The notes under the pieces are model-generated. The model did no database searches. It was not told the origin of the DNA and was given only the letters and a program-made list of their open reading frames with translations. A DNA stretch of 64,000 bases from Luteibacter sp. UNC138MFCol5.1 (GTDB lineage Bacteria > Pseudomonadota > Gammaproteobacteria > Xanthomonadales > Rhodanobacteraceae): positions 621,975 to 685,974 of the forward strand of contig NZ_FODZ01000003.1 in the NCBI RefSeq assembly GCF_900110505.1, in the 5' to 3' direction. The stretch's first letter is position 1; the number at the start of each line of letters is the position of its first letter. This document shows, piece after piece, positions 46,143 through 54,118 of this stretch. Both the position numbers and the translations under genes were made by a program.

Positions 46143-49100
46143 GCCGGGCACCGGAAACGGTGCACGCTGCCATCGCCGAAGGGATTGCGCAGGCTCGCCG
46201 CTTCGATGTCGACATTGGCACGCGCCGAGCCGAAACCGAACGTCGCACCGAAGCGTGTCTCCGTGCGCCGTTGCAGCGACGCCGCGTCGAGCGCATGGAA
46301 CAGGCCCCACTCGCCCGGATAGCTCAGCGTCGGAAGCGGCTCGCCAGACGTATCCCATGCGCTGACGCGCGTCGCGCCCGGCTTCGGTCCCGGCCACTGC
46401 ATCGCCAAGGGCTGCGCAGGCTCGCCGGCCTTGTATTCGAACGTCTGGCCGTCGATGTCGACGGTCAGGCGCCCGATGCCTTCGGGCGGCGTGGTGATCG
46501 ACACGGTGAAGCCGACCTGCGGCTGCGGGCCGTCGCGGAAATACGTCTGGCGGATCGCGTCGGCGACCTGCGCCTGCGCCAGCACGCCCGCCGCGCCGTT
46601 GGCGGACGTCGCGTCCCGGAAGCGCCAGGCCGTTCCGCTCGTATTGACGACGCGTGACAACGACTGGCGGAAGAACGCGTCGAAGCGTCCACCGTTGCCG
46701 AACAGTGCCGCGAAATCCTGCACCGGAATATCGTCGCGGCTGCCCGCGACGAAGGGATAGCGGCCCTTTACGAATCGGTCGCAGTCGGCGCCCGCCGCCT
46801 GGCGGAAGCCGTCGGCGAGCGCACCGCTCGCGCCCTTCCCCACCAGCGCCTCGCTGTTGCCGGCGAGTCCGCCCAGCCACGACGACAGGGGTGGCGGCAG
46901 TTGCGCGGCCTCCTGGCGAGCGGTCGCCAGAGCGGGGTCCGTCTGGCCGATGCTGTCCGCACCGGGGCGCACCGTGAGCAGCGTCTTGCTGAGCTGCTCG
47001 AGCGTCGCCATCGTCCGGTCCAGCGGCGTCGCTCCCGCGCCGCCGTCCGTGAGGCGGTTGATCGCCGCGAAATGCTCGACGATGGGCGCATCCGCCGGCG
47101 CCGCCGACCGAATGTTCGCGGGGCGCGCGCCTTCGGCGATCACGCGCGCGATCTCGTTCCGGCTGCCGACGCGCTGCGTCGCGCGCGCCTTCGCCGCATC
47201 GGCGATCCGGTCCGCGGGATCGGTCGAAGGTGCTGGCGCGCGCAACAGATCGGTCGTGTTGTCGCGCACCAGAAGGAGCAGCGCCTTGAGTGGCGAGCCT
47301 GGGCCGGCGAGGCGCGAGGCGACTCCGCTGGCTTCCTGCACGGTCGCCACCGGCTGAATCTCGAGACCGCCGATCAGACCATCCCACGCCCGGATGTAAT
47401 CGTCGACATAGAGGCCGCGCACCTGCATCGCGAGCGACGCACGGCGCAACGGATCGGCCGCGGTGGCGCCGAAGACCCAGTCGTCCTTCACGAAGCGGTC
47501 GACGGCTTGCGCGATGCGTCCGGGCGGCGTCTCGCTGACCATGCTGGCGAACACCGGGCGCGTGTAGAGCGCGGGCAACGGTTTCGCCAGGGAGGTACCG
47601 TCGCGACGGCGGAACACCTCGCCCAGCAATCCGAGCGTGCGGTCGAGACGCACGGGTGCGTCGCCGCTGGCCGCCTCGTCGATCTTCAGTCCTCCATAGA
47701 TCAGCGTCGCCAGGTCGGCCGCCCGCAGGGTCGCGCGCGCCGACTCCACGAGCCCGCCGTCGACCGGCAGCGCGCGCAGCGTATCCTGCCCCTCGAAGAG
47801 GACGCGGAAGTGGTCTTCAAGCGCCTGCACCAGGGTGTCTTCGTCCGGGAACACCTCGCGCCAGCGTTCGCCGGCGAACAGCACCAGTTGCGCATCGTCC
47901 CGGTGCGCGGGCTCGCCGAGCATGAGGTATCCCTTGAGGATGGTGTACAGGCGCTGCGGATCGTCCGCCGCGTCCCTCAGCCCGTCGCGGAACTGCAGCG
48001 CCAGACCGGGCAGCACGCTCGCCTGGAATTCGCGCGCGCGTGCCGCACGCGTTTCGGCGAACACCGCGTCGCCCTGGTACAGGCCGAAGCGCATCGACCA
48101 CGGGGTATCGCCGCGCACCTCGTTCGCCACCTGTTCCGCGCGTGCGAGCACGTCGAGACGTTGCAGCGCCTGCGCGTAGTACGGTCGCAACGAAGCCGTC
48201 GCCGCGGGTGCCGCGTCGGGGTAATCGCGCAACGCCTCCGCGACGCGTGCGACGTAGTCGGCGTTGCGACCGTAGCTGACCGCCATGCCGACCAGCAGCG
48301 CGGCCGTCGCCGTGCCGATGCCCGCGATCGCGGCCGCCTCGGCGATGCGGCGACGACGCAGCGCCTGCGGATCCGATCCCACGAAGCCCGCTTCCGGCAG
48401 GATCGTCTCCTTCATCAGCCGGGAAACGAAGTACGCGCGTCGCTGCGCCCGCGTGGACGGGGTCGCGGCGGCATGCATGCCGAACGAGCGCCCGACCACC
48501 GAGAGCACGCGGTCGATCGGCGTGCCCTCCTGCGTGCCCGAGGTCATGTAGACGCCCCGCAGCAGCGGCGAGCGACCGTAGGCGTGGCGGCCGAACACGG
48601 TCGCTACCAGCGGCAGCGCGAGCTCGCGGAGTCCACGCACCTGCTGCGGAAAGGCGAGCACCTGCGCGCGGCGGCGCACGTCGCGTTCGGCATGCATGCG
48701 TCCGAGCACGCGCTCGTCGAGACGCGCCAGCAACGCGTCGAACTCGTCGCCGAGGCGTGCGGGCGCGCTGCCGTCGAGGCTCTGCTCCGCCGTGAACGTC
48801 GCACCCCAGACCTGCTCCCGTGCGGCGGCGTCGAGCCCGTCGAAGAACGCGAGGAACCCATCGACGAGGTCGCACTTGGTGAACACGAGGTACACCGGCA
48901 CCGCGATGCCCAGGCGGGTGCCGATGTCGTCGAGGCGCTCGCGCAGCACCGTCGCATGCCGCTGCCGCCCGGCCTCGTCCATCGTCAGCAGTTCCGACGC
49001 GCTCACGGTGAGCACGATGCCGTTGACGGGCCGACGACGGCGGTGGCGACGCAGCAGCTGCAGGAATCCATCCCATGCCGAGGCGTCCGCCCGCGGGTCG

Positions 49101-49672
49101 GAATCCTGCGTCGTGTAGCGGCCCGCGGTGTCGAGGAATACGGCGGTATCCGTGAACCACCAGTCGCAGTGACGTGTGCCACCGATGCCGGCTACCGAGC
49201 GCTTACCGGTGCCGCCCTGGATCGGAAACTCGAGACCCGAATGCTCGAGCAGGGTGCTCTTGCCCGAGCCGGGAGCGCCGATGAGCAGGTACCACGGCAG
49301 GTCTTCGAGATGGCCGCCGCCAGTGCGACGCTTGCGCAGGAGGGCCAGCGCTTCCGCGAAACGCGCTCGGAGCACCTCGTGCTCGGCGCGCGCGCGAAGG
49401 TCCGAGTCGGCGCGCGCGGCGTCGGACCCGGCGAGTTCGGCACCCATCCGTTCGTCGCGGCGGGCGGCGAGGCGTCGACGGAACAGCAGCGCGCCGATCC
49501 AGACGACAGCGACGACGACGATCGCCACGACGCGCGCGGCGACGCTCGCCAGCGGCTGCGTGTCGCCGATGCCCAGGTACGGGCCACCGAAACCGATCAG
49601 CAGTGCGCAACACAGGATGCCGATCGCGGCATGGAACCACGGATGGCGAAGCAGCTCGGTCGCGGACTTCAT
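46139..49672 (-). CDS. tssM: Type VI secretion membrane subunit TssM (IcmF)
   Basis: A 1177-aa inner membrane protein of the T6SS trans-envelope complex. Two N-terminal helices (about 14-31, 46-65) and a third near 425-445 flank a cytoplasmic GTPase-like domain with Walker A G-A-P-G-S-G-K-S-T (132-140) and D-T-A-G-R-Y. The large periplasmic region ends with a TssM C-terminal domain (F-R-D-G-P-Q-P-Q-V-G-F-T-V). It normally contacts TssJ and TssL. Length is typical. Confidence 0.96.
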   Translation of the reverse strand: MKSATELLRHPWFHAAIGILCCALLIGFGGPYLGIGDTQPLASVAARVVAIVVVAVVWIGALLFRRRLAARRDERMGAELAGSDAARADSDLRARAEHEVLRARFAEALALLRKRRTGGGHLEDLPWYLLIGAPGSGKSTLLEHSGLEFPIQGGTGKRSVAGIGGTRHCDWWFTDTAVFLDTAGRYTTQDSDPRADASAWDGFLQLLRRHRRRRPVNGIVLTVSASELLTMDEAGRQRHATVLRERLDDIGTRLGIAVPVYLVFTKCDLVDGFLAFFDGLDAAAREQVWGATFTAEQSLDGSAPARLGDEFDALLARLDERVLGRMHAERDVRRRAQVLAFPQQVRGLRELALPLVATVFGRHAYGRSPLLRGVYMTSGTQEGTPIDRVLSVVGRSFGMHAAATPSTRAQRRAYFVSRLMKETILPEAGFVGSDPQALRRRRIAEAAAIAGIGTATAALLVGMAVSYGRNADYVARVAEALRDYPDAAPAATASLRPYYAQALQRLDVLARAEQVANEVRGDTPWSMRFGLYQGDAVFAETRAARAREFQASVLPGLALQFRDGLRDAADDPQRLYTILKGYLMLGEPAHRDDAQLVLFAGERWREVFPDEDTLVQALEDHFRVLFEGQDTLRALPVDGGLVESARATLRAADLATLIYGGLKIDEAASGDAPVRLDRTLGLLGEVFRRRDGTSLAKPLPALYTRPVFASMVSETPPGRIAQAVDRFVKDDWVFGATAADPLRRASLAMQVRGLYVDDYIRAWDGLIGGLEIQPVATVQEASGVASRLAGPGSPLKALLLLVRDNTTDLLRAPAPSTDPADRIADAAKARATQRVGSRNEIARVIAEGARPANIRSAAPADAPIVEHFAAINRLTDGGAGATPLDRTMATLEQLSKTLLTVRPGADSIGQTDPALATARQEAAQLPPPLSSWLGGLAGNSEALVGKGASGALADGFRQAAGADCDRFVKGRYPFVAGSRDDIPVQDFAALFGNGGRFDAFFRQSLSRVVNTSGTAWRFRDATSANGAAGVLAQAQVADAIRQTYFRDGPQPQVGFTVSITTPPEGIGRLTVDIDGQTFEYKAGEPAQPLAMQWPGPKPGATRVSAWDTSGEPLPTLSYPGEWGLFHALDAASLQRRTETRFGATFGFGSARANVDIEAASLRNPFGDGSVHRFRCPA

Positions 49673-50958
49673 CCGGCCTCCGGAACGAAAAGAATGTCGA
49701 CGCGGCGGTTACGCGCGCGATTGGCGGGCACGTCGGCCGGCGTGGCCACCGGCTGGGACGCGCCGGCGCCGCTGGTTTCGATGCGCCGCGGGTCGGTGAG
49801 GTCGCGGGCGAGCACCGCGCCGACGTTGCGGGCACGCGCGGCCGAAAGTTCCATGTTGTCCTTGAAGCGCAGCGATCGGATTGGCTGGTCGTCGGTGTGG
49901 CCGACGACCACGACGCGCCCGCGCACCTGGTTCAGCGCCCGCGCGATGCGCGAGAGCAACGCGGCACGGTCGGCGGCGACATCGGCGCCGCCCGACGGGA
50001 ACATCTCCGTGCCGGCCAGGCGCAGGACGGCCTGGCCATCGGGTTTCTCGTCGATGCCGAGCGCCCCGCTCCGCTCGTCCTCGGCGAGCAGCGCGCGCAG
50101 GCTCGCCGGTTGCCTCTTCGCCGGTGCCGCGTTCGCGGGAAGCGGCACGCCCTGCAGGCCGATCGCCGCGAGACGCGCGCCCACCGGTTCGGCCACACCG
50201 TTGAGGCGGCCGTGCAGGACGATCCATACGACGACGAGCAGGCACGCGGCCCCGAGTGCCGCCATCCACACCGGCAGGCCGCGACGGACGCGCAGCGGGC
50301 GGTCCAGACCGCGCCACCGCGGCGACAGCTCGGTCGCCACGCCGGAACGGTACGCCGTGATGCGCCGATAGACGTCCTCGCGGCGGTCGGCCAGCCGTGC
50401 CACACCGCCGGGCTCGACGAGGTAGCGCCCGCCGAAGCCGAGCGCGAGGCAGAGGTACATCAGTTCCACGAGGTCGGCGTGGCGCACCATGTCCTGCGTC
50501 AGGCGGTCCAGCAGGACGAAGAACTTCTCGCCGCCGTAGGCCTCGCCATGGAACGTGACCAGGAGCGTCTGCCGCTGCCAGCCGGTGCGCTCGCCCCAGG
50601 GCGACTCGAGCACCGCCTCGTCGAGCATCGTGCACAGCACATAGCGCGCGGTCACGCTCGTCTGCCCGTCCACGCCCGCGCGCGCCAGCGTATCGTCGAA
50701 CCGACGGATGCCGGCGATCGCGCGCTCGCGCAGCACCGTCGGATCGGGCGCGTCGCCGCTGTGGCGAAGCTGCGCGGCGAGCAGCAGGAGCGGATTCGCG
50801 GCGCGCAGGATCGGACTCCCCGCCGCCGACGGAAGCATCTGCGTCACGGCGTCGATCGACGCTGGCGCGGGACGCGCGGCCACGGGTTCCGGCGCCGACG
50901 CGCTCGGCCGCACGATCGTGGCGTCGTCGTTCACGCCCGGACGGTCGTCGCGCCTCAT
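49669..50958 (-). CDS. tssL: TssL (DotU) with OmpA-like peptidoglycan-binding domain
   Basis: A 429-aa evolved TssL. The N-terminal tail carries D-D-A-T-I-V-R-P with Thr14. The DotU cytoplasmic domain (about 55-220) includes M-L-D-E-A-V-L, E-K-F-F and L-C-L-A-L-G-F-G-G. One membrane helix (228-250) leads to a C-terminal OmpA domain (about 325-425; V-V-V-G-H-T-D-D-Q-P and S-A-A-R-A-R-N-V). The OmpA part would anchor the complex to peptidoglycan, which some systems need TagL for. The ATG at 50958 overlaps the tssK stop by four bases. Confidence 0.95.
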   Translation of the reverse strand: MRRDDRPGVNDDATIVRPSASAPEPVAARPAPASIDAVTQMLPSAAGSPILRAANPLLLLAAQLRHSGDAPDPTVLRERAIAGIRRFDDTLARAGVDGQTSVTARYVLCTMLDEAVLESPWGERTGWQRQTLLVTFHGEAYGGEKFFVLLDRLTQDMVRHADLVELMYLCLALGFGGRYLVEPGGVARLADRREDVYRRITAYRSGVATELSPRWRGLDRPLRVRRGLPVWMAALGAACLLVVVWIVLHGRLNGVAEPVGARLAAIGLQGVPLPANAAPAKRQPASLRALLAEDERSGALGIDEKPDGQAVLRLAGTEMFPSGGADVAADRAALLSRIARALNQVRGRVVVVGHTDDQPIRSLRFKDNMELSAARARNVGAVLARDLTDPRRIETSGAGASQPVATPADVPANRARNRRVDILFVPEAG

Positions 50959-52301
50959 GACGACGCCCTCACCGCCCACAGTTCGAGATCAAGCCCGTCG
51001 AACCCGTTACCGAAATGCAGCGCGACGCCACCCGACGTGCGCAACGTCTTCCACATGGGCGAGGCCTTATCCAGTTCGAAGTACTGGTAGCCGCTCCGGT
51101 AAGGAATCTGGCGCGGGGCGCTGGGCAACGACGCCACCGCGATACCCGGCAGCTGAAGGTTGACCAGGTCGCGGATCTTCTCCACCGGCCCGATCTTCGA
51201 TTGCGTGGGCAGGCGGCGGCGCATCTCGGCGGCCGCGATGTCCGCCTTGGCCGCGAGCACGAAACTGGCGCCGTCGAGCAGGCTCGCATCCGCCAGCGTT
51301 CCCACCCATACGCCGAACTTGCGCTGTTGCAGCGGCACGGGAATGGCCGTCTGCTCCAGCACCGCGCTCAGGCTCGTGCGCAGGGCGGCGATCACGGGCT
51401 CGAACGATTCGCGCAGGCGGTCGTGACGGTACGGCGGAAACGCCTCGCTCCGCTTGCCGGGCGCGGTGAACGTCGCCAGTTCACCCGCCATGCCAAGCAG
51501 GAGGCGATAGAGGTCCTCCGGATGCAGCAGCGGCGCCTCGGCGAGATGCGCCAGCTGCGGCTGGCTGCGATTGACGATCTGCAGCATAAGGAAGTCGGCG
51601 AGCTCGGCCGTGCTCGTGCGATCCGTGCCGGCCACGCGCGCGGCGAGCGCCTCGCCGCGCTGGTGCAGGAGTCCCAGCAATTCCGTGATGAAGAGGGACA
51701 GCGGGTTCGCCGCGCGGCACGACAACGCCGTCGGGATGAACCCATCGTCGAGCACGACGCGACGATCCGCGCGGCACTCCACGAGGTGCGCCATGGGCAG
51801 CTCGACCAGACCCTCCCGCGCCTGCGAACCGACCAGCAGGCGTGCGTCCAGCCCGCCGACCTCGAGTACGACGGTACCCGTGGTGCTCCCGGACGCGTCG
51901 CCGACCTCCGCCTCGCGCACGCGGAAGCGCGACAGCTGACCGGACGGCGACGCGTCGGGCCAGCGGCTCTCGGGCTGCGTCGCTTCTCGCAACGGCAGCG
52001 TCAGGTACACCGGCTGGTCGCGCCAGTTCGCGTCGATATCGAGCGGTGGCGGCAGCGGGTCGCGATCCGGCATGGAGAACGGCGTGCCGTCGGGAAACAC
52101 GCCGCGCGCGCGGCGGATGCCCAGCTTGCCGATCGCGAGGAGGTCGCGCTCGATCTCCAGCTCGTCGAACCCCCAGGGATGCGGGCGCAGCGTCGCGGCG
52201 CGAAGCTCGATGTAGCGCTCCGTGTAGCGGTCCTGCTGCTGCATGTGCTGCGGGCGAAGGAACAGGCCCTCGCTCCACACCACCTTGTTGAATGCGGTCA
52301 T
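50955..52301 (-). CDS. tssK: Type VI baseplate subunit TssK
   Basis: TssK (448 aa) connects the baseplate to the TssLM membrane complex. The start V-V-W-S-E-G-L-F-L-R-P-Q-H-M-Q-Q-Q-D-R is diagnostic. A-L-S-C-R-A-A-N-P-L-S-L and the C-terminal Q-Y-F-E-L are also family features. The ATG at 52301 overlaps the FHA gene stop by four bases. Confidence 0.96.
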   Translation of the reverse strand: MTAFNKVVWSEGLFLRPQHMQQQDRYTERYIELRAATLRPHPWGFDELEIERDLLAIGKLGIRRARGVFPDGTPFSMPDRDPLPPPLDIDANWRDQPVYLTLPLREATQPESRWPDASPSGQLSRFRVREAEVGDASGSTTGTVVLEVGGLDARLLVGSQAREGLVELPMAHLVECRADRRVVLDDGFIPTALSCRAANPLSLFITELLGLLHQRGEALAARVAGTDRTSTAELADFLMLQIVNRSQPQLAHLAEAPLLHPEDLYRLLLGMAGELATFTAPGKRSEAFPPYRHDRLRESFEPVIAALRTSLSAVLEQTAIPVPLQQRKFGVWVGTLADASLLDGASFVLAAKADIAAAEMRRRLPTQSKIGPVEKIRDLVNLQLPGIAVASLPSAPRQIPYRSGYQYFELDKASPMWKTLRTSGGVALHFGNGFDGLDLELWAVRASS

Positions 52302-53581
52302 CGCGTGGCTCCGTCGCGCTTGAAGCGCGCCAGCTGGTCTTCGTAGGCACGGGCGAACTCGTCGCCGAAGAGGCGACGGAACCGCTCCTCGGGGTCGGCG
52401 GCGAGTCCCTCGTGGAATGCCCGGTATCGCTCCCAGGGGCCTTTCGCCGCGCCGAACGCGAAGCGGGAGCGACGCGCGCCACCCTCTTCGAAGCGGGCCG
52501 GGTCGATCTGGGCGATCAGGTCGTCGAACGCCGCGCGCACTCCCGCGAGCAGCGCGACCTGGTGCAACCGGATATCGTCCATCGCGTCGGCGACGGCGGC
52601 GTCGCCGGAAAGAAACGCGTCGTTCGGTGCCGCCAGCAGTCGATCCAGCGCTTCCGTCGCGGTAGGCGCGAACTTCAGTGGGTTGTTCTCCGAACGGCGG
52701 ATCAGCGTCGCCGGCATGCGGAAACCGTTCTTCAGTTCGGCACGCGCGCGCAGGACGTCCATCACACCGTCGAGCATGCGCAGGAAAAGCGGTTCGAGCC
52801 CGGCACGTGCCGGCGCCGGAGCCTCGCGTTCCAGCGAGGGCGCCGGTGCGGCTGGCGGCACCGATGCGACGGAAGCCGGCTCGCTCGCCGCCGGCGCGGG
52901 CACGGCGGACGTGTCCGGCATCACGAACACGCTGCGCGTGCTGTCCCAGTGCTCGGGCAATACCGCCCCTGCCGAGGGCGTTGCGGCGGTGTCGACGCGC
53001 GGCGGTGCGAGGTGATCTTCCATCGGCGACGCGTGGGCCCACGACGGTGCGTCGCCGGACGTCGCGCGTGGCTCGCCGGTCACGGGCAGCATCGTCTGGA
53101 ACCACGCGAGCGGATCGACCGATCCGCCTGGCCCGGCCTCCCCGATCAGCGCGTCGACCGGCGAGCGCAGGGGCGACGCGACCGGCGGCGCCGGTCGCAC
53201 CGTCCGCGCGGTGTCGGCCGATGCCCGGCGTGCCGTCGTGTGCGCGATGTCGACGGGGGATTCGACCGTGGCCAGCACTTCGAACGTATCGATCTGGATC
53301 ACGTCGCCGTCGCGCAACACCGCGGGTTCGCCGCGCAGCGCCTCGCCGTTGAGGAGCATGCCGTTGGTGCTGCGGTCCTCGAGGAAATACATGCCGTTGA
53401 GGAAGCGCACGATCGCGTGCTGACGCGACACGCCCTGGGCGTGCAGCACCCAGTCGCACTGGTCGGCGCGGCCGATGGTCAGCGCCTCGCCTTCCACGCG
53501 GACCGACGTGCGCTCCGCGATGTCGTCGACATGCGTGCCGAGCACGGAAAGGACCAGGCTCGGTCCGTTGAAACGATTCAT
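52298..53581 (-). CDS. tagH: T6SS FHA-domain protein (TagH/Fha type)
   Basis: A 427-aa soluble protein with an N-terminal FHA domain (about 20-100; T-I-G-R-A-D, V-S-R-Q-H-A, D-R-S-T-N-G-M-L-L-N-G), a Pro/Ala-rich linker (about 110-265) and a C-terminal TagH-like region (about 270-427; S-E-N-N-P-L-K-F). It reads phosphothreonine written by PpkA. ATG at 53581 overlaps the DUF6931-like gene stop by four bases. Confidence 0.93.
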   Translation of the reverse strand: MNRFNGPSLVLSVLGTHVDDIAERTSVRVEGEALTIGRADQCDWVLHAQGVSRQHAIVRFLNGMYFLEDRSTNGMLLNGEALRGEPAVLRDGDVIQIDTFEVLATVESPVDIAHTTARRASADTARTVRPAPPVASPLRSPVDALIGEAGPGGSVDPLAWFQTMLPVTGEPRATSGDAPSWAHASPMEDHLAPPRVDTAATPSAGAVLPEHWDSTRSVFVMPDTSAVPAPAASEPASVASVPPAAPAPSLEREAPAPARAGLEPLFLRMLDGVMDVLRARAELKNGFRMPATLIRRSENNPLKFAPTATEALDRLLAAPNDAFLSGDAAVADAMDDIRLHQVALLAGVRAAFDDLIAQIDPARFEEGGARRSRFAFGAAKGPWERYRAFHEGLAADPEERFRRLFGDEFARAYEDQLARFKRDGATR

Positions 53582-54108
53582 GGTGAGTCCTCCGGGGCGA
53601 GCAGGGGCATGCCGGCGGCGACGAGGGCACGACAGCGCCCGGCGAAGTCGTCGTCCGCCATGGCCAGGGTCAGGAGCGCGCCGGCGGCGACGACGGCCAT
53701 GAGGTGCGCGGCGACGGGCGCCACTTCGTTGCCGTCGGCGTCGAGCAGGAATCCCTCGGACCAACCCGCGCTCGCGGCGATCAGGGCACCCGCGCCCACG
53801 TAGTGGCGTTCGGCCGCGTGCGCCAGCGCGGCGCGGCGGTTCGCTTCGGCGCGATCGCGCATCCACGCCTCGGCCAGGCGCAGCCCGTCGCGCTCGGTCT
53901 CGTCGAGCTCGCTCCCGGCGGCGCACTGGCACAGCCATGGCACGACATAGCCGCGCGGAAGGAGACGTACGAGCAGTCGAAGCGCCTGGGCGGGAAGATC
54001 GGCGTCGGTGAGCGCGCGCACCGCCGCGCGCGCGGTCAGGCCGTCGCGCAGGAGTCGTAACGCGTCCGCCTCGAGCGCCATCTCGCGCGCCGCGATAAGG
54101 ATGTTCAT
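53578..54108 (-). CDS. DUF6931-like T6SS-linked protein
   Basis: A 176-aa helical protein, Ala-rich, with L-R-L-L-V-R-L-L-P-R-G-Y-V-V-P-W-L-C and a hydrophobic C-terminal segment (A-H-L-M-A-V-V-A-A-G-A-L-L-T-L). I recognise it as the DUF6931 type found beside T6SS FHA genes; this family link is moderately sure. Function is unknown. It follows vgrG by ten bases and overlaps the FHA gene by four bases. Confidence 0.7.
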   Translation of the reverse strand: MNILIAAREMALEADALRLLRDGLTARAAVRALTDADLPAQALRLLVRLLPRGYVVPWLCQCAAGSELDETERDGLRLAEAWMRDRAEANRRAALAHAAERHYVGAGALIAASAGWSEGFLLDADGNEVAPVAAHLMAVVAAGALLTLAMADDDFAGRCRALVAAGMPLLAPEDSP

Positions 54109-54118
54109 CGTCGCTCCG

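Noticed and set aside
46901-50371. 1156-codon open frame on the + strand opposite tssM and tssL
   Set aside because: Arg-rich antisense shadow of two well supported genes; no recognisable domain.
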